A stretch of 64,000 nt of DNA from Gordionus sp. m RMFG-2023 (lineage: Eukaryota; Nematomorpha; Gordioida; Chordodea; Parachordodidae), in NCBI RefSeq assembly GCF_954871325.1, contig NC_088779.1:30998729-31062728 (forward strand), given 5' to 3'. Under the pieces are notes generated by a model that was not told the origin of the DNA, ran no database searches, and saw nothing but the letters and a program-made list of their open reading frames with translations. Position 1 is the first letter of the stretch, and every line of letters begins with the position of its first letter. Position numbers and translations under genes: made by a program. Positions 46,870 to 59,995 of this stretch are shown here, in pieces.

Positions 46870-48780
46870 GTTAACGTCTCGCTACACGGCTTACCTTTTT
46901 AAGGAAATAGAAGGTCATTCGTAACTTGTTTCAGAAGGTAACGAGCAACTAGTTTCTGTTTTTTTGAGTAACGATAACATAAAACGTTACTCGTTACTAT
47001 TACAAATAGCGAGGAAATATATATAACCACTTTAAAAAAAATAATATAAAATCAATTATTTAATAGTTAAAATGAAGATAAATTAATTTTGATTGTGTGT
47101 TTAAAAAAATGTTGTATGAAAATAAAAAAGTGTATAATAACAAAGAAATTTGTAATCAATTCGTCCCTTGTTTTTTTGTAAATTTTCAAATTTTGGGCCC
47201 CCCCCCCCCTTTCTCCAGTGAAGCTATTGTAATTGTGTTGAATCGATCAAGGTATGTTAATTCATATTCTTTAAAATAAAAGAAAGAAAGGATATATTAT
47301 TTTTTAAATAATATATGTCAATAGTTTTCTTCAGGTGAAAAAGAAGTAAATTTCTTCGGGTGATAATATTTAACTCTGCTCTGTCCCCTGTATGAAACAT
47401 TTTTACTCAAATAAGGAAGTGGTTATTTTTGTAATTTGCAATTTGTTTTATTTTTAGTTGAAATTTCAACCATTTTAACTGATTTTTTTTTAGTTATCAT
47501 TTTTTTTTATCGTTTTTTTTAATGATTTTTAATGATCATTAATTTTTTTATACTAATATATATAAAATCATTTTTTGATTATTAATTTTATGCGTAAATT
47601 TATTAAATACCATTCTTTGATGATCAATTTTTGTTATTAAATTTTGAAAATTTATTAATTTTATGATAAGAAAAATATATATGTAATTTGTACGATTACT
47701 GCTGTTCTGATAATTTTGTGTTTAAGAAAGTTATATATTGATCATTGTAAGTCTTATATTGTTTGTAGGATCTTATTTTTTGGTAAATTCCCTCATTTTC
47801 GGGTTCTTTCGATTTATTGATTTTCAGTAAGTTTTTTTTTTTTATTTTATATCTTGACCAGTTTTTTTAAGCTTTATTTTGATAGTTATCAGCTAAGCCT
47901 ACAAATTGTAAAATTTGATTTTTCCCGAATTCAAATATTTTAACCTCGATGTCCTGCAGCTCAAATCTAAATTAGCATATAAAAGTAAATAATAAGAATC
48001 AGATTTTAAATTCTGATAAAGATATTTTAAAAAAATGTTAATGAAGATCTGATTCTGTGATTATTATTGCTAAATGGCTATAGTTAGCCAATTTTAAATT
48101 CCTCGAGATTTTGATAATATTCCTAAAGCTAAACTCCTCTACTATCCATAAGAAAACCATTTAGGTTTGAGTAAATTTTTATGGCTAAAAATCGGGTTAG
48201 TCGTTTTTTAAAAGTTTAACAGTTTAACAGGAACTTGTAAAGAAAAAAAAATTTATTTTGTTATAAATTCGTATACGATTTTTTTGAAAATGAAGATATC
48301 CTTCTTTCTATATTTTTAATAGATTTTCCAAAAATTTAAAAATTTTATTTATTTAAATATAAATACCCACCTCACTCCCACATCCTCTGTGCCAGTTGTT
48401 TGTTTGGAGAGAAAGCTGTATTGGGTACTATGTGCTTATTTTTTTCACCTGATCAAAGTTATGATAATCAATTGTTATGAAAAATTATTTAAAAAAAGAT
48501 CTATTCCTATAAAATATTATTTTTTTGCATATTTTTATTTTAATTATCTATGTGGAAATGAATAAACAAAATGAAAATTTATATACAACATTTAATATTT
48601 TTCAAGTAACGAGCAGTGCATTACATTTTTTAGAATATCGAGTAAAACGTTCCTTATTTCATAATGTAACTATAATGAGTTCCTTTTTTTCAAAAGTAAC
48701 GAAAACGTATATTTTAAGTAAGGTTTTGGTAATAACTCATTTTTTTCCTATTAATAGATATTTACTTTATACATAAAAGC
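46870..48780. mobile_element. Possible DNA-transposon remnant with gtaacg/cgttac-rich ends
   Basis: The left side (46890-47010) and right side (48605-48725) are both dense in gtaacg/aacgttac words, in roughly inverted arrangement. Such termini occur in hAT-type elements. In between are a C12 run (47198-47209), a composite-repeat fragment (ctcgatgtcctgcagctcaaat, 47945-47966) and a weak hairpin-family copy (about 48085-48225). No transposase seen; no target duplication confirmed. Confidence 0.35.
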
Positions 48781-49829
48781 GGATATGGCACGGAAATGGG
48801 AACTATCAAATATTTTAGGATATTATAACGTATAATTGTGTTTATAAAAGGTTTTTAAATATGTATTACGTTAAGACGAAGCATATATTTACCAGGACTG
48901 GTCAAACCATACAAAAATTTGAGATTTTATTAATTCAAGTAAAATTTCAATTGATATTTTGAGCAATCGTAATTCATCATATTTCTAATTTAATTTTCGT
49001 CAAATATTTTTAATTGAATCATCTATATCAAATGAGCTGTTGATTCTGAATTGGTGATGAAAAAATTTATTTTTTAATCAGTACTATTTATAGGAGTTTC
49101 ATATGGGTAATAATGTATAGTGTTGAACGTTTTTATCTGTTTTATTAAAATATTAGATAGCGTCACAATTATATCCTTAATACAAGAAAATTTGTTGTCT
49201 GCGCTGCGAGTAGCGTCAGTGACTACATGTATCACTAAACCAATATTTCTGGGTTTGAATTCAGCAGGTACCAAAATTTATCCTAAAATTAAAGTTCAGT
49301 GTGACGGGGAATGATAAACCGAACGGAGGCGATTGGAATTAGAAAATTACATTCATGGGGTAACTCATATTAATCGATTGAAAAATTGAATGCAAAGTAT
49401 TGATTTCTCATATCTTATTTCATGTTTTTACTGGTTTTTGATATCCGTTTTCGCTAATCAAAATCTTCACTTCATAACTTATTGTTATATTTTTGATAAA
49501 TTTCTAACAACACAATTGGAATTATCAGAGATTTTAAATTTAATTATTGTATTTAAAAAAAAAATGAAAAAAAATTTCCCATTATTTATTTAAAAATAAG
49601 CATTTTTTATTATTTCCCAAATGTTTATTTTTCTAAACGTTTAAATTACACAATAGAACATAATTGCAATTATTAGACATTTTAAATTTAATTTTTATAT
49701 TATATTATATTAACATTTTTTTTTATTTACATCTCCAACGCCTGACACTTATTTTTTTAGACATAAAATTACACTACAACTCGATTGTAATTATTAGATA
49801 TTTAAAATAAATTGTTTTTACGTGATTAA

Positions 49830-49910
49830 GTGATTTATAATACTTTTGCCCTCTATCCTCGAAGGTTAAGCAGGGCTACGCTACGTATTCCTCATTTCCA
49901 ACTAACGAGA
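49830..49910 (-). repeat. Composite repeat fragment
   Basis: On the minus strand it carries gcgtagccctgcttaacct and gatagagggcaaaagtat, the block found in the middle of the full core at 18575-18620. Confidence 0.55.
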
Positions 49911-50795
49911 ATAAAATTAAGTTAGGTGAAAAATTAAAAAGTAGGATCACTTCTACAAGTTTGGTGGGTAAGTCGCAGGTACTTGTACCCATAACAGTGA
50001 GAAGATTGCCTATTAGCTGAATATAATTATTTCTAAGACTTCTTGTGTTACAGGAAGAAGAAAGAAACTGCAAAAAGCATGGCCGACAAGATAAATCTTT
50101 CGGCATCAAGCTGTTTACATAATTATTTTTAGATCTAGAAGATCCAATTGAGCGCCCTTCGAGAAATATAAATGGCCTGAAACAGATATTTCACCTGAAG
50201 CTTGATATATTATTAGGATAAAACTTTCGATATTTTTTTATACATAGAATGTATTCAATAAATTATTTATCGAAAGATGGCTTTATATTTGCACTACCTC
50301 GACCGAAAGGATTAAACGTCCATGATAGATAAAAATAGTTGGGGCTACAGCATATACTAATAGAGAATTTGGCATATACTTAACTACTTTTTTTTGGGGG
50401 GGGGGGGGTGGCTGATTACAATTTTTTAAACTGTTAAATAAGAAAATTCTGTCGGTGTTTGATATTAGTAATTGAAGGTCTTTGTCGTCGTGTTGACCAT
50501 CTAAAACATATATATATATTTTTTTGAAAAAAATTGATAACTGTTTAATCTTGCTATTTCATTGAAATTCCGAATTCATCGTCGATAACAATGCGTATTT
50601 TTTTTCCCTTTTTGGAGTTTTAAAAATCAATTTTAAAAAGATAAATAGTTTTTTAAATATTTTATCTGCATACTCAAAAATCATTTTTTTAAACGTAAAA
50701 TTACCCTTTGCAATGGCATGTTTTTTGCTTCCTACATGTGATGTATATATATTTTTTTAACATATTTAAAAATAATATACTAAATAATTTAAAAG
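49911..50795. other. AT-rich spacer with a G13 run
   Basis: No gene seen. A G13 run lies at 50396-50408. Confidence 0.5.
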
Positions 50796-50799
50796 TAGT

Positions 50800-51100
50800 A
50801 AAATAATGAGTAAAATTTATCAATCTCGTTATTAATTAATTTGATATTATGAAAAAAAATTGCTAATAGAAAACCAACTGAAAATTAAATTATTTAGAAA
50901 AGACGCCACCCTGCGGACGGATAATATAATTTTTTTCGAGTTTTGAAGATGATATATTTACCCTTTTTTTTAAAAAGGGGAATCAAGTCAGTAATGCATA
51001 ATTATAATAACTTAATAAAAATTTTTATCTGAGTTGTTCAATACTTTTATATGTAAAATAAAAGTCATTCCCTTCCATATTTCAATGCTTATTTTTCTGT
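50800..51100 (+). repeat. Composite repeat, copy 7 (3' half)
   Basis: Carries aaaaattgctaatagaaaacc, gacgccaccctgcgga (50903) and gtaatgcataattataataactt (50990). A tail sequence (gagttgttcaatacttttatatg) follows, and a second tail-like segment recurs at 51300-51370. Confidence 0.65.
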
Positions 51101-51889
51101 TTAGTAGAAGACAAATTAACTTAAGATAACTAGTGTAGATCTCCGTTTTGACCACTAGAATTTCTCAGTTTTGACCACTAGATTCTATCAATAATAAATT
51201 TCCCCAGAGATTTATCTTATCACTGGTTCTTAAATTTTTTTCATTCTTTCTTTTTTTATTGAAAAATTTTACGTTTCGTACGTTTTTGTTAGAATAAAAT
51301 TCATCCAAGTTGTTCACATTTTTTATATAAATAAAAGAACCATTCCTAAGAATTTCCTACTCAATGCTTGATTTTGAGAGAGTAGTTCTTTTAAATTGGT
51401 ACATTTTATAATCCAAGTCTTTAGAGGCGTTTTATTTAAAAGAATCTCTTGATATTTCAAATGTTTTTAAAGATGAGCTTATAAATAAGGTAACGAGTTT
51501 TTTATAATAAATATTTGTATTTTCAATATGACCCCTGCAACATATTCATCCCATTGGTTGAAACTATTTGTTCTTTCAAAAAAATGTGGCTAAATCTCTC
51601 TTTAAATTTTTCTTAATCTAAGGAGCTATAAATCCAGAATCTAAAAGGCATTTTTATTTAAACAAAATAATAAAAATAAAATATTTAGTAATCCATTATA
51701 ATTCAGATTCCTGATCTTTGATATCGTGCATTTCTACCATGGTGGGGGGGGGGGGAGCAAGATTGTCATTGATACCTAAAATGGGGTGCAGAAGATAAGT
51801 TGTTTTTGTAGTGTTGTATCGTAGTTAGTAGCGCCGTTACTCTTTTCGAAAGGTCCATCATAACGAAATTATTTAATTTATATTTTATA

Positions 51890-52600
51890 AAGAATATATG
51901 AATAGTACCTATTTTTACAAACGTGGATGATTTAACCATTTGACTTATGGAACATTTTTAGCTATAAAGAAAATAGGTGTAGATTGTTCCCAAATTAAAT
52001 ATTTCAGCCCCGATGTCCAGCAGCTCAAATTATAAAAAAAAATGCGAAAATATAAATAGGAATTCATATTTAACTCTGATAAAGATATATAATAAAAAAT
52101 TGATTAGAATCTGTTTAAAGAGCTATGAGGATGATTCTATAAGAAAATAAATATCAGAACTCCTTCTTCTTAAAGTTTAACCCAACTTAATGAGGAATAC
52201 CTAGCATAGCTCTGTTTATAATTCAAAGATAGAGGGCAAGTGTTATAGATTTTGTTATGAATACAATAATAATAATAACAACTATACATTATTGTATATC
52301 TTATTTTGTATCAAAAAAATGATGATTGATAATTGTGCATTGAATAAAATCACTCATTTATTAATTTAATTTGTTTTTAGAAAAATTGCTAATAGAAAAA
52401 CATAGAAATTAAATTTAAAAAAAATAATTTATTTTATAAAAAAGGAAAAAGACTTCACATTTATTCTATTTGACTTTTTAAAATTAAAATATTTACCTTT
52501 TTTTAGGGCATCTGTAATGCATAATTATACTAATTTAATAAAATTTTCGTGCCATTTTTAAGAATTCCATTTTCAATGCTTATTTTATATGAACTTTGAT
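51890..52600 (+). repeat. Composite repeat core, copy 8
   Basis: Nearly colinear with 18170-18870: ccccgatgtccagcagctc (52011), agaatctgtttaaagagc, acctagcatagctctgtt (52198), taacaactatacattattgtat (52275) and tgcataattatactaattt (52517). The ttgcggat motif itself is lost in this copy. Confidence 0.7.
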
Positions 52601-52888
52601 CCTAAACATGAGAATTGTATATATCTTCGAAAAATAGTTTTTTACATTACTTCCTCAACATTTAAATTTAAACATAAAATTACACAAAACTTGTGGTATT
52701 AGATATTTCTGATAGTTGATGTAAATTTTTTTTTATGTATTAAATTTATATTTTTTCGAATAAAATAAAATATTTCAAATCACTTATAATATCACAAATA
52801 ATAAGCGACTTATGAAAGATAATATCGGTAAATTATCACAATTGTAATGTAAATGTAAGCATAATTTAACTATTGAAATTAAATATAT

Positions 52889-53433
52889 CATTTTTTTTTT
52901 CTTTTTAGCTTTCACCTTTTTCTGGTTAAAGTTCCTTCAATATCTCTCTCTCCACATTATTACTCATGCTTCTAATTTATATTTCTGATATCCCCCACCG
53001 GAGTTTCTTATTGATTCCATTTGTATCGAGGCCATTGTATCTTGATCTGACACCGAAGTATCAATATCGACAGATATCCCACCGAGTATCGTTATCAAGT
53101 CCATTGTAGATTGGTAGACATTGTGCTTGAACGGCCCCCGTGGTCACAGTTATCCTAGAGTTGGCCAGAAATCGCTAGCATACTTGAATGGCCAACGAGG
53201 TCAGCTGGCCATCTTTCATTTTTGGGTTATTGGACAAGTATCCTAGCACCCGGTTGTCCAAGCCTGTCGGTGACCGGGGTGGTATTACTCAGTTCAGGAA
53301 TTCATCCCATCATATATCTTTACACACCAGTATCGAAAAAACCTGAAAATTTTTGCGTTCCTTACCAGTATTTGAATCTGGGACCTTCTCTTTACAAATA
53401 TACATCATAAACCCACTAGACCACCCCTGCGAC
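52889..53433 (-). mobile_element. tRNA-headed SINE sharing both ends with the LINE at 19998
   Basis: Minus-strand element flanked by TGAAATTAAATATAT on both sides (52874-52888 and 53434-53448), a 15-bp target duplication. The 5' head (gtcgcaggggtggtctagtgg, then a degenerate box B) and the next 200 bases align to the LINE 5' end, up to tgtccaataa. The 3' end (tggagagagatattgaagga ... aaagctaaaaag plus A tail) aligns to the LINE 3' end. The 230-bp middle has no match in the LINE. There is no ORF of its own. Confidence 0.85.
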
Positions 53434-53448
53434 TGAAATTAAATATAT

Positions 53449-53778
53449 ATGTATATAAAAAATAAAAAACTTTTAAAAAACCATGACATATTAGCGCCAT
53501 CTTTCAATTTTTTTTGAATTTTTTCTTCCATAAAATTTTCCCCAAAACAAAATCTCATATTTGTACATTCATTACTTTTGAACATGAAATGCAAATATGG
53601 TTCAATTTATAAATATCCTTAAATTCATTGATAACATATAATAATTATAAAGAATTAATATCTTAAGGCGGGGAATCCAAATATTATTAAAGAATAAATT
53701 CCTTCATACAATTTTATTAAATGATAATAAGAATTTGGATAAACTTTCAAATATTTCTTTCGAATTAGCAATAGTCAA
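53449..53778. other. Short AT-rich spacer
   Basis: No gene or repeat recognised between the SINE and the short LTR element. Confidence 0.6.
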
Positions 53779-54022
53779 TGTTGCGTTATTCTAATTTCTT
53801 AATCTTATTATATATTTTTATAATCTAATTTTTATTTGTTATAATCTAATTTTATTTTATAAACGGCGTAACCTTACTTTTTTAATATTATTTTACTTTT
53901 TTGTATTTCGTTTTATATTCTAATTTATATTTTTGAAAAGGTATTTATACCTTAAGAAAAGAAAAAAGAAGTTAGTTAATAAAATATATTTTTACTGACT
54001 CGAACCTCGCGCAATATCGTTA
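53779..54022 (+). repeat. 5' LTR of the short LTR element
   Basis: About 244 bp from TGTTGCG to the region of caatatcgtta. Contains a ctcgcgcaatatcg end and a central tataaacggcgtaacc. Confidence 0.8.
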
Positions 54023-54064
54023 GTCTCCATATTCTTTGCATGGTGCCCTTTGGGTGGTGGACTA

Positions 54065-54400
54065 GAAAAAGATGACTACCTAATCTGCTGAGATGACCAT
54101 CTAATCTATGAACCATTGTTTAATCCATTGAGATGACTCTATTTATATGACTACCTATTGACTACCTATTGTGTTGAATGCTTAACCTATGGAGATGACT
54201 ACCTATTATGACTCTACCTTGTGCTTAACCTATGGAGATGACTACCTATTATGACTACCTTATCTATTGTGACTACCTAATCTACTGAGATGACTATCTA
54301 ACCTATGGAGACTGCTTAACCTATGGAGATGACTACCTATTATGACTACCTTATCTATTGTGACTACCTAATCTACTGAGATGACCAAGAATCAAACCTT
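54065..54400. repeat. Minisatellite of gatgactacct units inside the LTR element
   Basis: Irregular tandem array of 11-13-base units (gactacctattat, gactacctaatct, gcttaacctatggagat), with a higher-order block of about 85 bp repeated in the second half (about 54220-54300 and 54310-54385). Confidence 0.75.
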
Positions 54401-55457
54401 AGTACGTTCTTTCATGCAAAAAGCTTCTTTCTTTATGGTGTCCCGGCTCTGGATGTTGGACTGGAATATAATAGCCAGCACCTAACCTAATGTGACAACC
54501 TAGGAAGAACTGATATGGAAGTTGAACGATAGGTTATGAATTCTATTTTGTGAGACCAATGATGGTTACTTATTATTCTAATCCACGTAAGAAGTATTAT
54601 AAATTAAAATTTTATGCCAGGATAAAGGCATGTTATAAATTTTTAAAATTACTAAAATGTAAAATCATAATGGATAATATTGATATTTTTTGATTTCTTG
54701 AATGATGACCAATTGTTGTAAATTAACAAAACCTAAAGATGAATTCTTAAATATAATTAAAATTAAACCATTAAAAATCCTAAACAAGAAGATAAAACTT
54801 AATTTTAAATATGTTAAAATGTAATTTTTAAATCACATGATTGATTCAAATAACCCTTATAAGTAATACTTAATATGATAAAAAGTTTTTGAAATTAAAA
54901 GCTTTGAAGACAAAGTTATGTAAAAACTTAATATTTAAATTATGTGGTCATGATCATTTTCTAAACTATCTTATGAAGAATTTTTTTGAATTAAAATTAG
55001 GGTGTTAAATTTAAATTTTTTATTTAAAGAGAGGGAAATGTGAATAATATTTTATTTGCATATTTTAACCTCGGAGATTGAAAATAAACAAAAATAAATT
55101 AAATACTAAAACGCAAAAATTAATTAAACGCTAAAACGCGAAAAAATAAAATTTATTAAAATGCGAAAAATTAAAACGCTAAAAATATAACAATCTTATT
55201 GATTTATCATTCTTCACTTATTTTAATATTTTGATGAACTATTAATTCTTATTATTCGCGACTTACTGATGATTATGACGATTTTAAAAAAATTGCGATT
55301 TAAACGAACTAACGTGCAAAATCGAATTGATCAAACCAACGATTGGGCAAGCCAACGTTATGATGATTTATGATACAACTTGATTACCAAAATGGTTAAC
55401 CACTTGGACAACAAACTCTCTGTGTCTTCTCCGATGAAATTATCAGAAGAGGGAGAA

Positions 55458-55705
55458 TGTTGCGTTATTCTAATTTCTTAATCTTATTATATATTTTTAT
55501 AATCTAATTTTTTGTTATTTGTTATAATCTAATTTTATTTTATAAACGGCGTAACCTTACTTTTTTAATATTATTTTACTTTTTTGTATTTCGTTTTATA
55601 TTCTAATTTATATTTTTGAAAAGGTATTTATACCTTAAGAAAAGAAAAAAGAAGTTAGTTAATAAAATATATTTTTACTGACTCGAACCTCGCGCAATAT
55701 CGTCA
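55458..55705 (+). repeat. 3' LTR of the short LTR element
   Basis: Preceded directly by the polypurine tract at 55445-55457. Same sequence as the 5' LTR apart from a very short length difference in an oligo-T/TTTG tract. Confidence 0.8.
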
Positions 55706-56924
55706 CCAACCTTATTCTTTGCAGTCAAAATATGATCATATTCAAAAGTGTCTAAATTTATATAATGATAAAAAAGTAGTGTAAAACTTATATGATTTGG
55801 AACAATAATAACACTTGTCTAATATGTCGAATCGAGTGCCAAGTGCTTTATTAAAACATAAAAATTTGTTTCTAAAACCCTATGTATCAAATTCAACCAT
55901 CTGATACCATTCACACAATCATAAAGAAGATCAACAACAAAATCTACAAATTCAAATTGGCAATGCTAAAAAAAAATGAATATATTTACCCCCCAACCTT
56001 ACAGAAATTATCCACTAACATCATTAATAAACTGAAAGATGAAAGTTAATTAACTCATGTTCTATTCATTCAACAAAATATCCGATTATAATATCATAAT
56101 ACAAACGAATTTTTTCAACATAATTTTATTATAATATTTTTTAAACAAGAAAGTTCTAGACAATTCTTGCATCAATATATGAAATTATATCTAATTATAT
56201 CAACAATATGAATCATTATATTATAATTATTATGTTAATATGTGTAAAATCTAATCATTAACTCTAGATGTATTTATTCAAATTCAAGAAATTAGTTTTG
56301 GATCATTCTTCACATATATAAATTGTTATTTATAAATCAAGTTGAATTTATTCAACAAAATATTCTGATATAACATCATTAATAAATAAAGTTTTTTTTT
56401 CATGTCTTCTTTACAAATCTGTCCTTCATGTCAGAAATTAGTACATATTAGAAAGGATTTATTCATGTACCTCCTTCAGTCAGATGTCCACATTCTGGCC
56501 TTGCTCCTATGTTTCTTATCAAGCAATCGACCATTTCTCCAGAAAAATTTGCTCTCTTCACATTTCAAATTCCTGTTTTTCAGGTTTTTTTTATTGACTT
56601 GACCATCCTAAGCCTAATATCATTTCAAGGATCCCCTGCAAGATTGCTTGTCGCTAGATCTTTCGCTGATTGTCTATTCCTAATGCTAAACCTTAGCAAT
56701 GAGAACGAATGACAAAAATCCTTTTCTATGGTTATAATAATACCTTCAGGGCGCCTGATAAAACTTCACTTAAATCCCTTACCTAGAAAAATTGAGGATG
56801 GTGCATTGATTGATGCCCCTCATCTCCATGAATTACGAATTTTCATTGCCTGTCAAAAATAAAAGAAAACCCTGACTCATTGAGATGAAGGCCAATTTGA
56901 TCTTACAAGTTGATTTGTTTTTAA
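55706..56924. other. AT-rich spacer with a GC-elevated block at 56400-56880
   Basis: The block 56400-56880 is clearly less AT-biased than its surroundings (e.g. gtcagatgtccacattctggcc), but no frame on either strand stays open or matches a protein I know. It may be an exon-like or RNA-derived relic. The rest shows nothing. Confidence 0.4.
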
Positions 56925-57560
56925 ATATCAATCGATTTTATAAATTTATATTCTTTATTTATTTAGTTATGCAAAATCACTTCATTTAGGCCTATTTTTA
57001 AAAAACGGCGAACTCAATATTTTCGCTAAAAAGAAATATTATCTAAGCTTCGAGATTGTCCAAACCTTTGAAGCATATGTGAACAAAATTTTCAGGCTTG
57101 CCCAATATATTTCTGGATAAAATACTGAGTTGACCGTTTTTACAAATGGCCTCATTGGAACGATTTTTGTATCATTCTCCCTTTCCCATTATTTCTTAGA
57201 CATATGGCTAAATTTCGCCAATATATCCACTTAAAAAAAAATACCCATAATATATATATTACAATCTTGTCTTTGGCCAGTGCCGAAATATCACTCTATA
57301 CTACTTATACGGTATAAAATAAAAAGTGCATTAAATAAAACCTTTTATTCTTGTTATTAATTAATTTTATTTTTTTAAAAAAAAATTGACTAATAAAAAA
57401 AAACGTAGAAAAAAAAAATTATTTTTTTTCTTTATTAAAAAGTAAAAGACGCCACCTTGCGGATAAGATATTATTATTTTTTAAGTTTTTAAATTTAAAA
57501 TATTTACTTATTATATTACTGGCAAACAAAATCCGTAACGCGTAATTAAAGCTTACCTTT
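56925..57560 (+). repeat. Composite repeat, copy 9, with intact hairpin module
   Basis: Best copy for module order: aatcgattttataaattt, then hairpin 56990-57150 (gaactcaatattttcgct ... ggataaaatactgagttgacc), then ccctttcccattatttc (57178), then gacgccaccttgcggataagat (57448). Confidence 0.75.
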
Positions 57561-59554
57561 CTTTAAAATTTTAACCAATGAATGATTAATTACAAATTTG
57601 TTCTTAGTTAAAAAAATAAATAGTGAGATCATAACAATTCTCAGTGCAAGAACTCCCCTCTTGCATTGTATCTTATATGTTTAGGCGAGATTTTATTTTT
57701 AGTTTATATTAACGTTTTATTTTATCGTTGCAATTGATATTTAAATTTCAAATTCAAATTTTTTTATAATTTATTTCGACTTCTTTGTTAAAAATGAGTG
57801 ATAATGAATTCTTGATTTATATAAAAATAACTTATATCGATTGGTGATTCATTAATCAATTTGACGACAAATTGATTACTCTATTTACATGAATATAGAA
57901 GAACACTGCTGAATCTCACTTTTACTTCAATCTATTAAAATTTGTTTAGTTAATTACAGAGCTCTTATTTAAGAAAGAATTTGTTTTTTTTTAAAAAATA
58001 TTCTAGTGATAAATTCTGTTTATAACAAATGGGCCATGTAACACATTTATTTTCCTTATTTACAATATAATAAAATTATTGACTTAAATATTTAAAAAAA
58101 ATATATTTATGCAAAAAATAAAGTAATCTAAATAAGGGTTAGAACTATGATGCATATAACACAATATAAACACTTTTTGTCAATTTACAAATAACAAATG
58201 TGTGATGTATACTCATTTTCTTTAGGTCAATTATTAATAAAATTATCGTTATAAATATAAAAATATATATAATAAACAAATTAATTTAAATTTAAAAAGA
58301 AAAAACTTTCTACATAGTATAAAAAATAAACAAATTCCAACTACCGAATTTTTAAAAAATACAATTCTCCCTATCTCTTTAATTGACATATGTTGTAATG
58401 TCTAATATGATACACATTGTTGACTGTCAAGAAAACGAGATTTGACATTGGAAATCAAAACCTAAATATAAAAAGAAATATATACTAAAATTATAGTTGA
58501 ATCCTTTATTAAATAATAATAAATATAATTAAATACAAAGTGAAAAACATAATCAAAATAAAAGAAAAATTAAAATTAATATAAAAATAAAAAATTAAAA
58601 AATTAAAACGTAAATTTAAGTTAAAAATAATAATCTCATTATCCTTTTTCGCATCATAATTTCTCCATTATATATCCTTTTTCTTTAATTAACATTTGCA
58701 TAGTCTCAATTTGTACCAAGATTTAATTCTTTTTTCTTGATTAGATTTGAATATCTTTCGGCTTCGTAATTTTGTTTAAAAGTAATTTGCCTGTCTGGCG
58801 TTTTTCTTAATCTAGTAAATTTGAATATTACCACAATTACAACATTGACCATATGAACAAAATCCATAACAATACTGACCTTTAGAAATATTTAATGAAT
58901 CTTGCCTTTTCATTAAGTGTTTAATGAATATCATATAATATATAGGATAATGGAACCCTTTTACGGTATTATAGGTAAGTCCAAACATAAAATATAATGT
59001 ATATATTTTAAAAAATTTTGCTTAATCTCCCCAAAATTATAATTATATTTTTCCAAACCATTCATTAAATTTTATTTCAAAACATTCTTCTTTACAATAC
59101 CTAAATTACTAATTGCAATATTTTATGAATCCAAATCTCCTTTTAAATTTTAATTAATTTATTTTATTTTTAGTTCATCTTTATGATTACTAAAATTTAC
59201 TTGCTTACATTAAAATAAGGTTAAAGTTTATTTTACAATAAATAATAATTGTCTTTTAATTAATTCAATCATAAATACATATATCCATATCCTTAATTTC
59301 TTTATGTCAGCTCATAACTATTAACAAACATTTGTATTTCCAAATTTCAGCCAAAATTATTAATTTTAATGTTAAAACAACATTTTAGTGATTTTAATAT
59401 TAAATACGGTACAACATTTTTACAATATTTTTTAATATAATTATCTGATGCCACAACGTCTTTCTCTACATTTCAACAACGAATATTATAATGCATATCA
59501 CCATATATACATATATCTTTTATATATTTATTGACATCATTAATACGGCCAAAT
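57561..59554. other. AT-rich spacer, no gene seen
   Basis: About 80% A/T by eye with only short chance ORFs. No repeat family recognised. Confidence 0.55.
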
Positions 59555-59844
59555 TAATTATATTCGTATTTACAGTCGTTTACTCGTTCACTAGGAAAGC
59601 CGGACTTTTTATACATTTATTTTTTGAAAAATTTCATTCATTAAATTATTTATTAACCTAATAATTACTATAAAAATATTAACGATCTTCCTATAAAAAA
59701 AAATTATCCTACAAAAATCCTTATTCTAAAAATTTCAAATCTTATTTTTTATAAAAAATGGCCAATCGTGATCCTTAAAATTACAACATTGAAAATTTAG
59801 TTGTCTCCTTTTTTTCTTTAAATAAAAAAAATTAATATATAAAA

Positions 59845-59995
59845 ATCAGAGACTCGCAGGCCCAGCAGTCCGTGTACTCGGACCGGGCGGTATTTTAATT
59901 TATTTTAAAAAACCCGGGCCGGGCCCGAAATTCTTTTTTAAACAAAAACCCGGCCCGATAAAAATTTTTGAAAACAAAATTTGGGCCCGGGCTGT
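59845..59995. repeat. GC-rich island, right-arm copy
   Basis: cggaccgggcgg, cccgggccgggcccg, acccggcccg and gggcccgggctg words separated by AT. Mirrors 27845-27965; the two copies differ most around the central AT spacer. Confidence 0.6.

Larger units (their letters stand above)
53779..55705 (+). mobile_element. Short non-autonomous LTR element (TRIM/LARD-like), looks whole
   Basis: Direct repeats at 53779-54022 and 55458-55705 start TGTTGCGTTATTC and are nearly identical, so the insertion is young. A polypurine tract (agaagagggagaa) lies immediately before the second repeat. The 1.4 kb interior has no gag or pol coding; it begins with a minisatellite. The polypurine tract and TG start resemble those of the Ty3-type fossil at 12731, so a Ty3-like partner is plausible. 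No clear target duplication was seen. Confidence 0.8.

Noticed and set aside
53222-53410. Plus-strand ORF over the SINE
   Set aside because: Antisense reading of the SINE head; no independent evidence.
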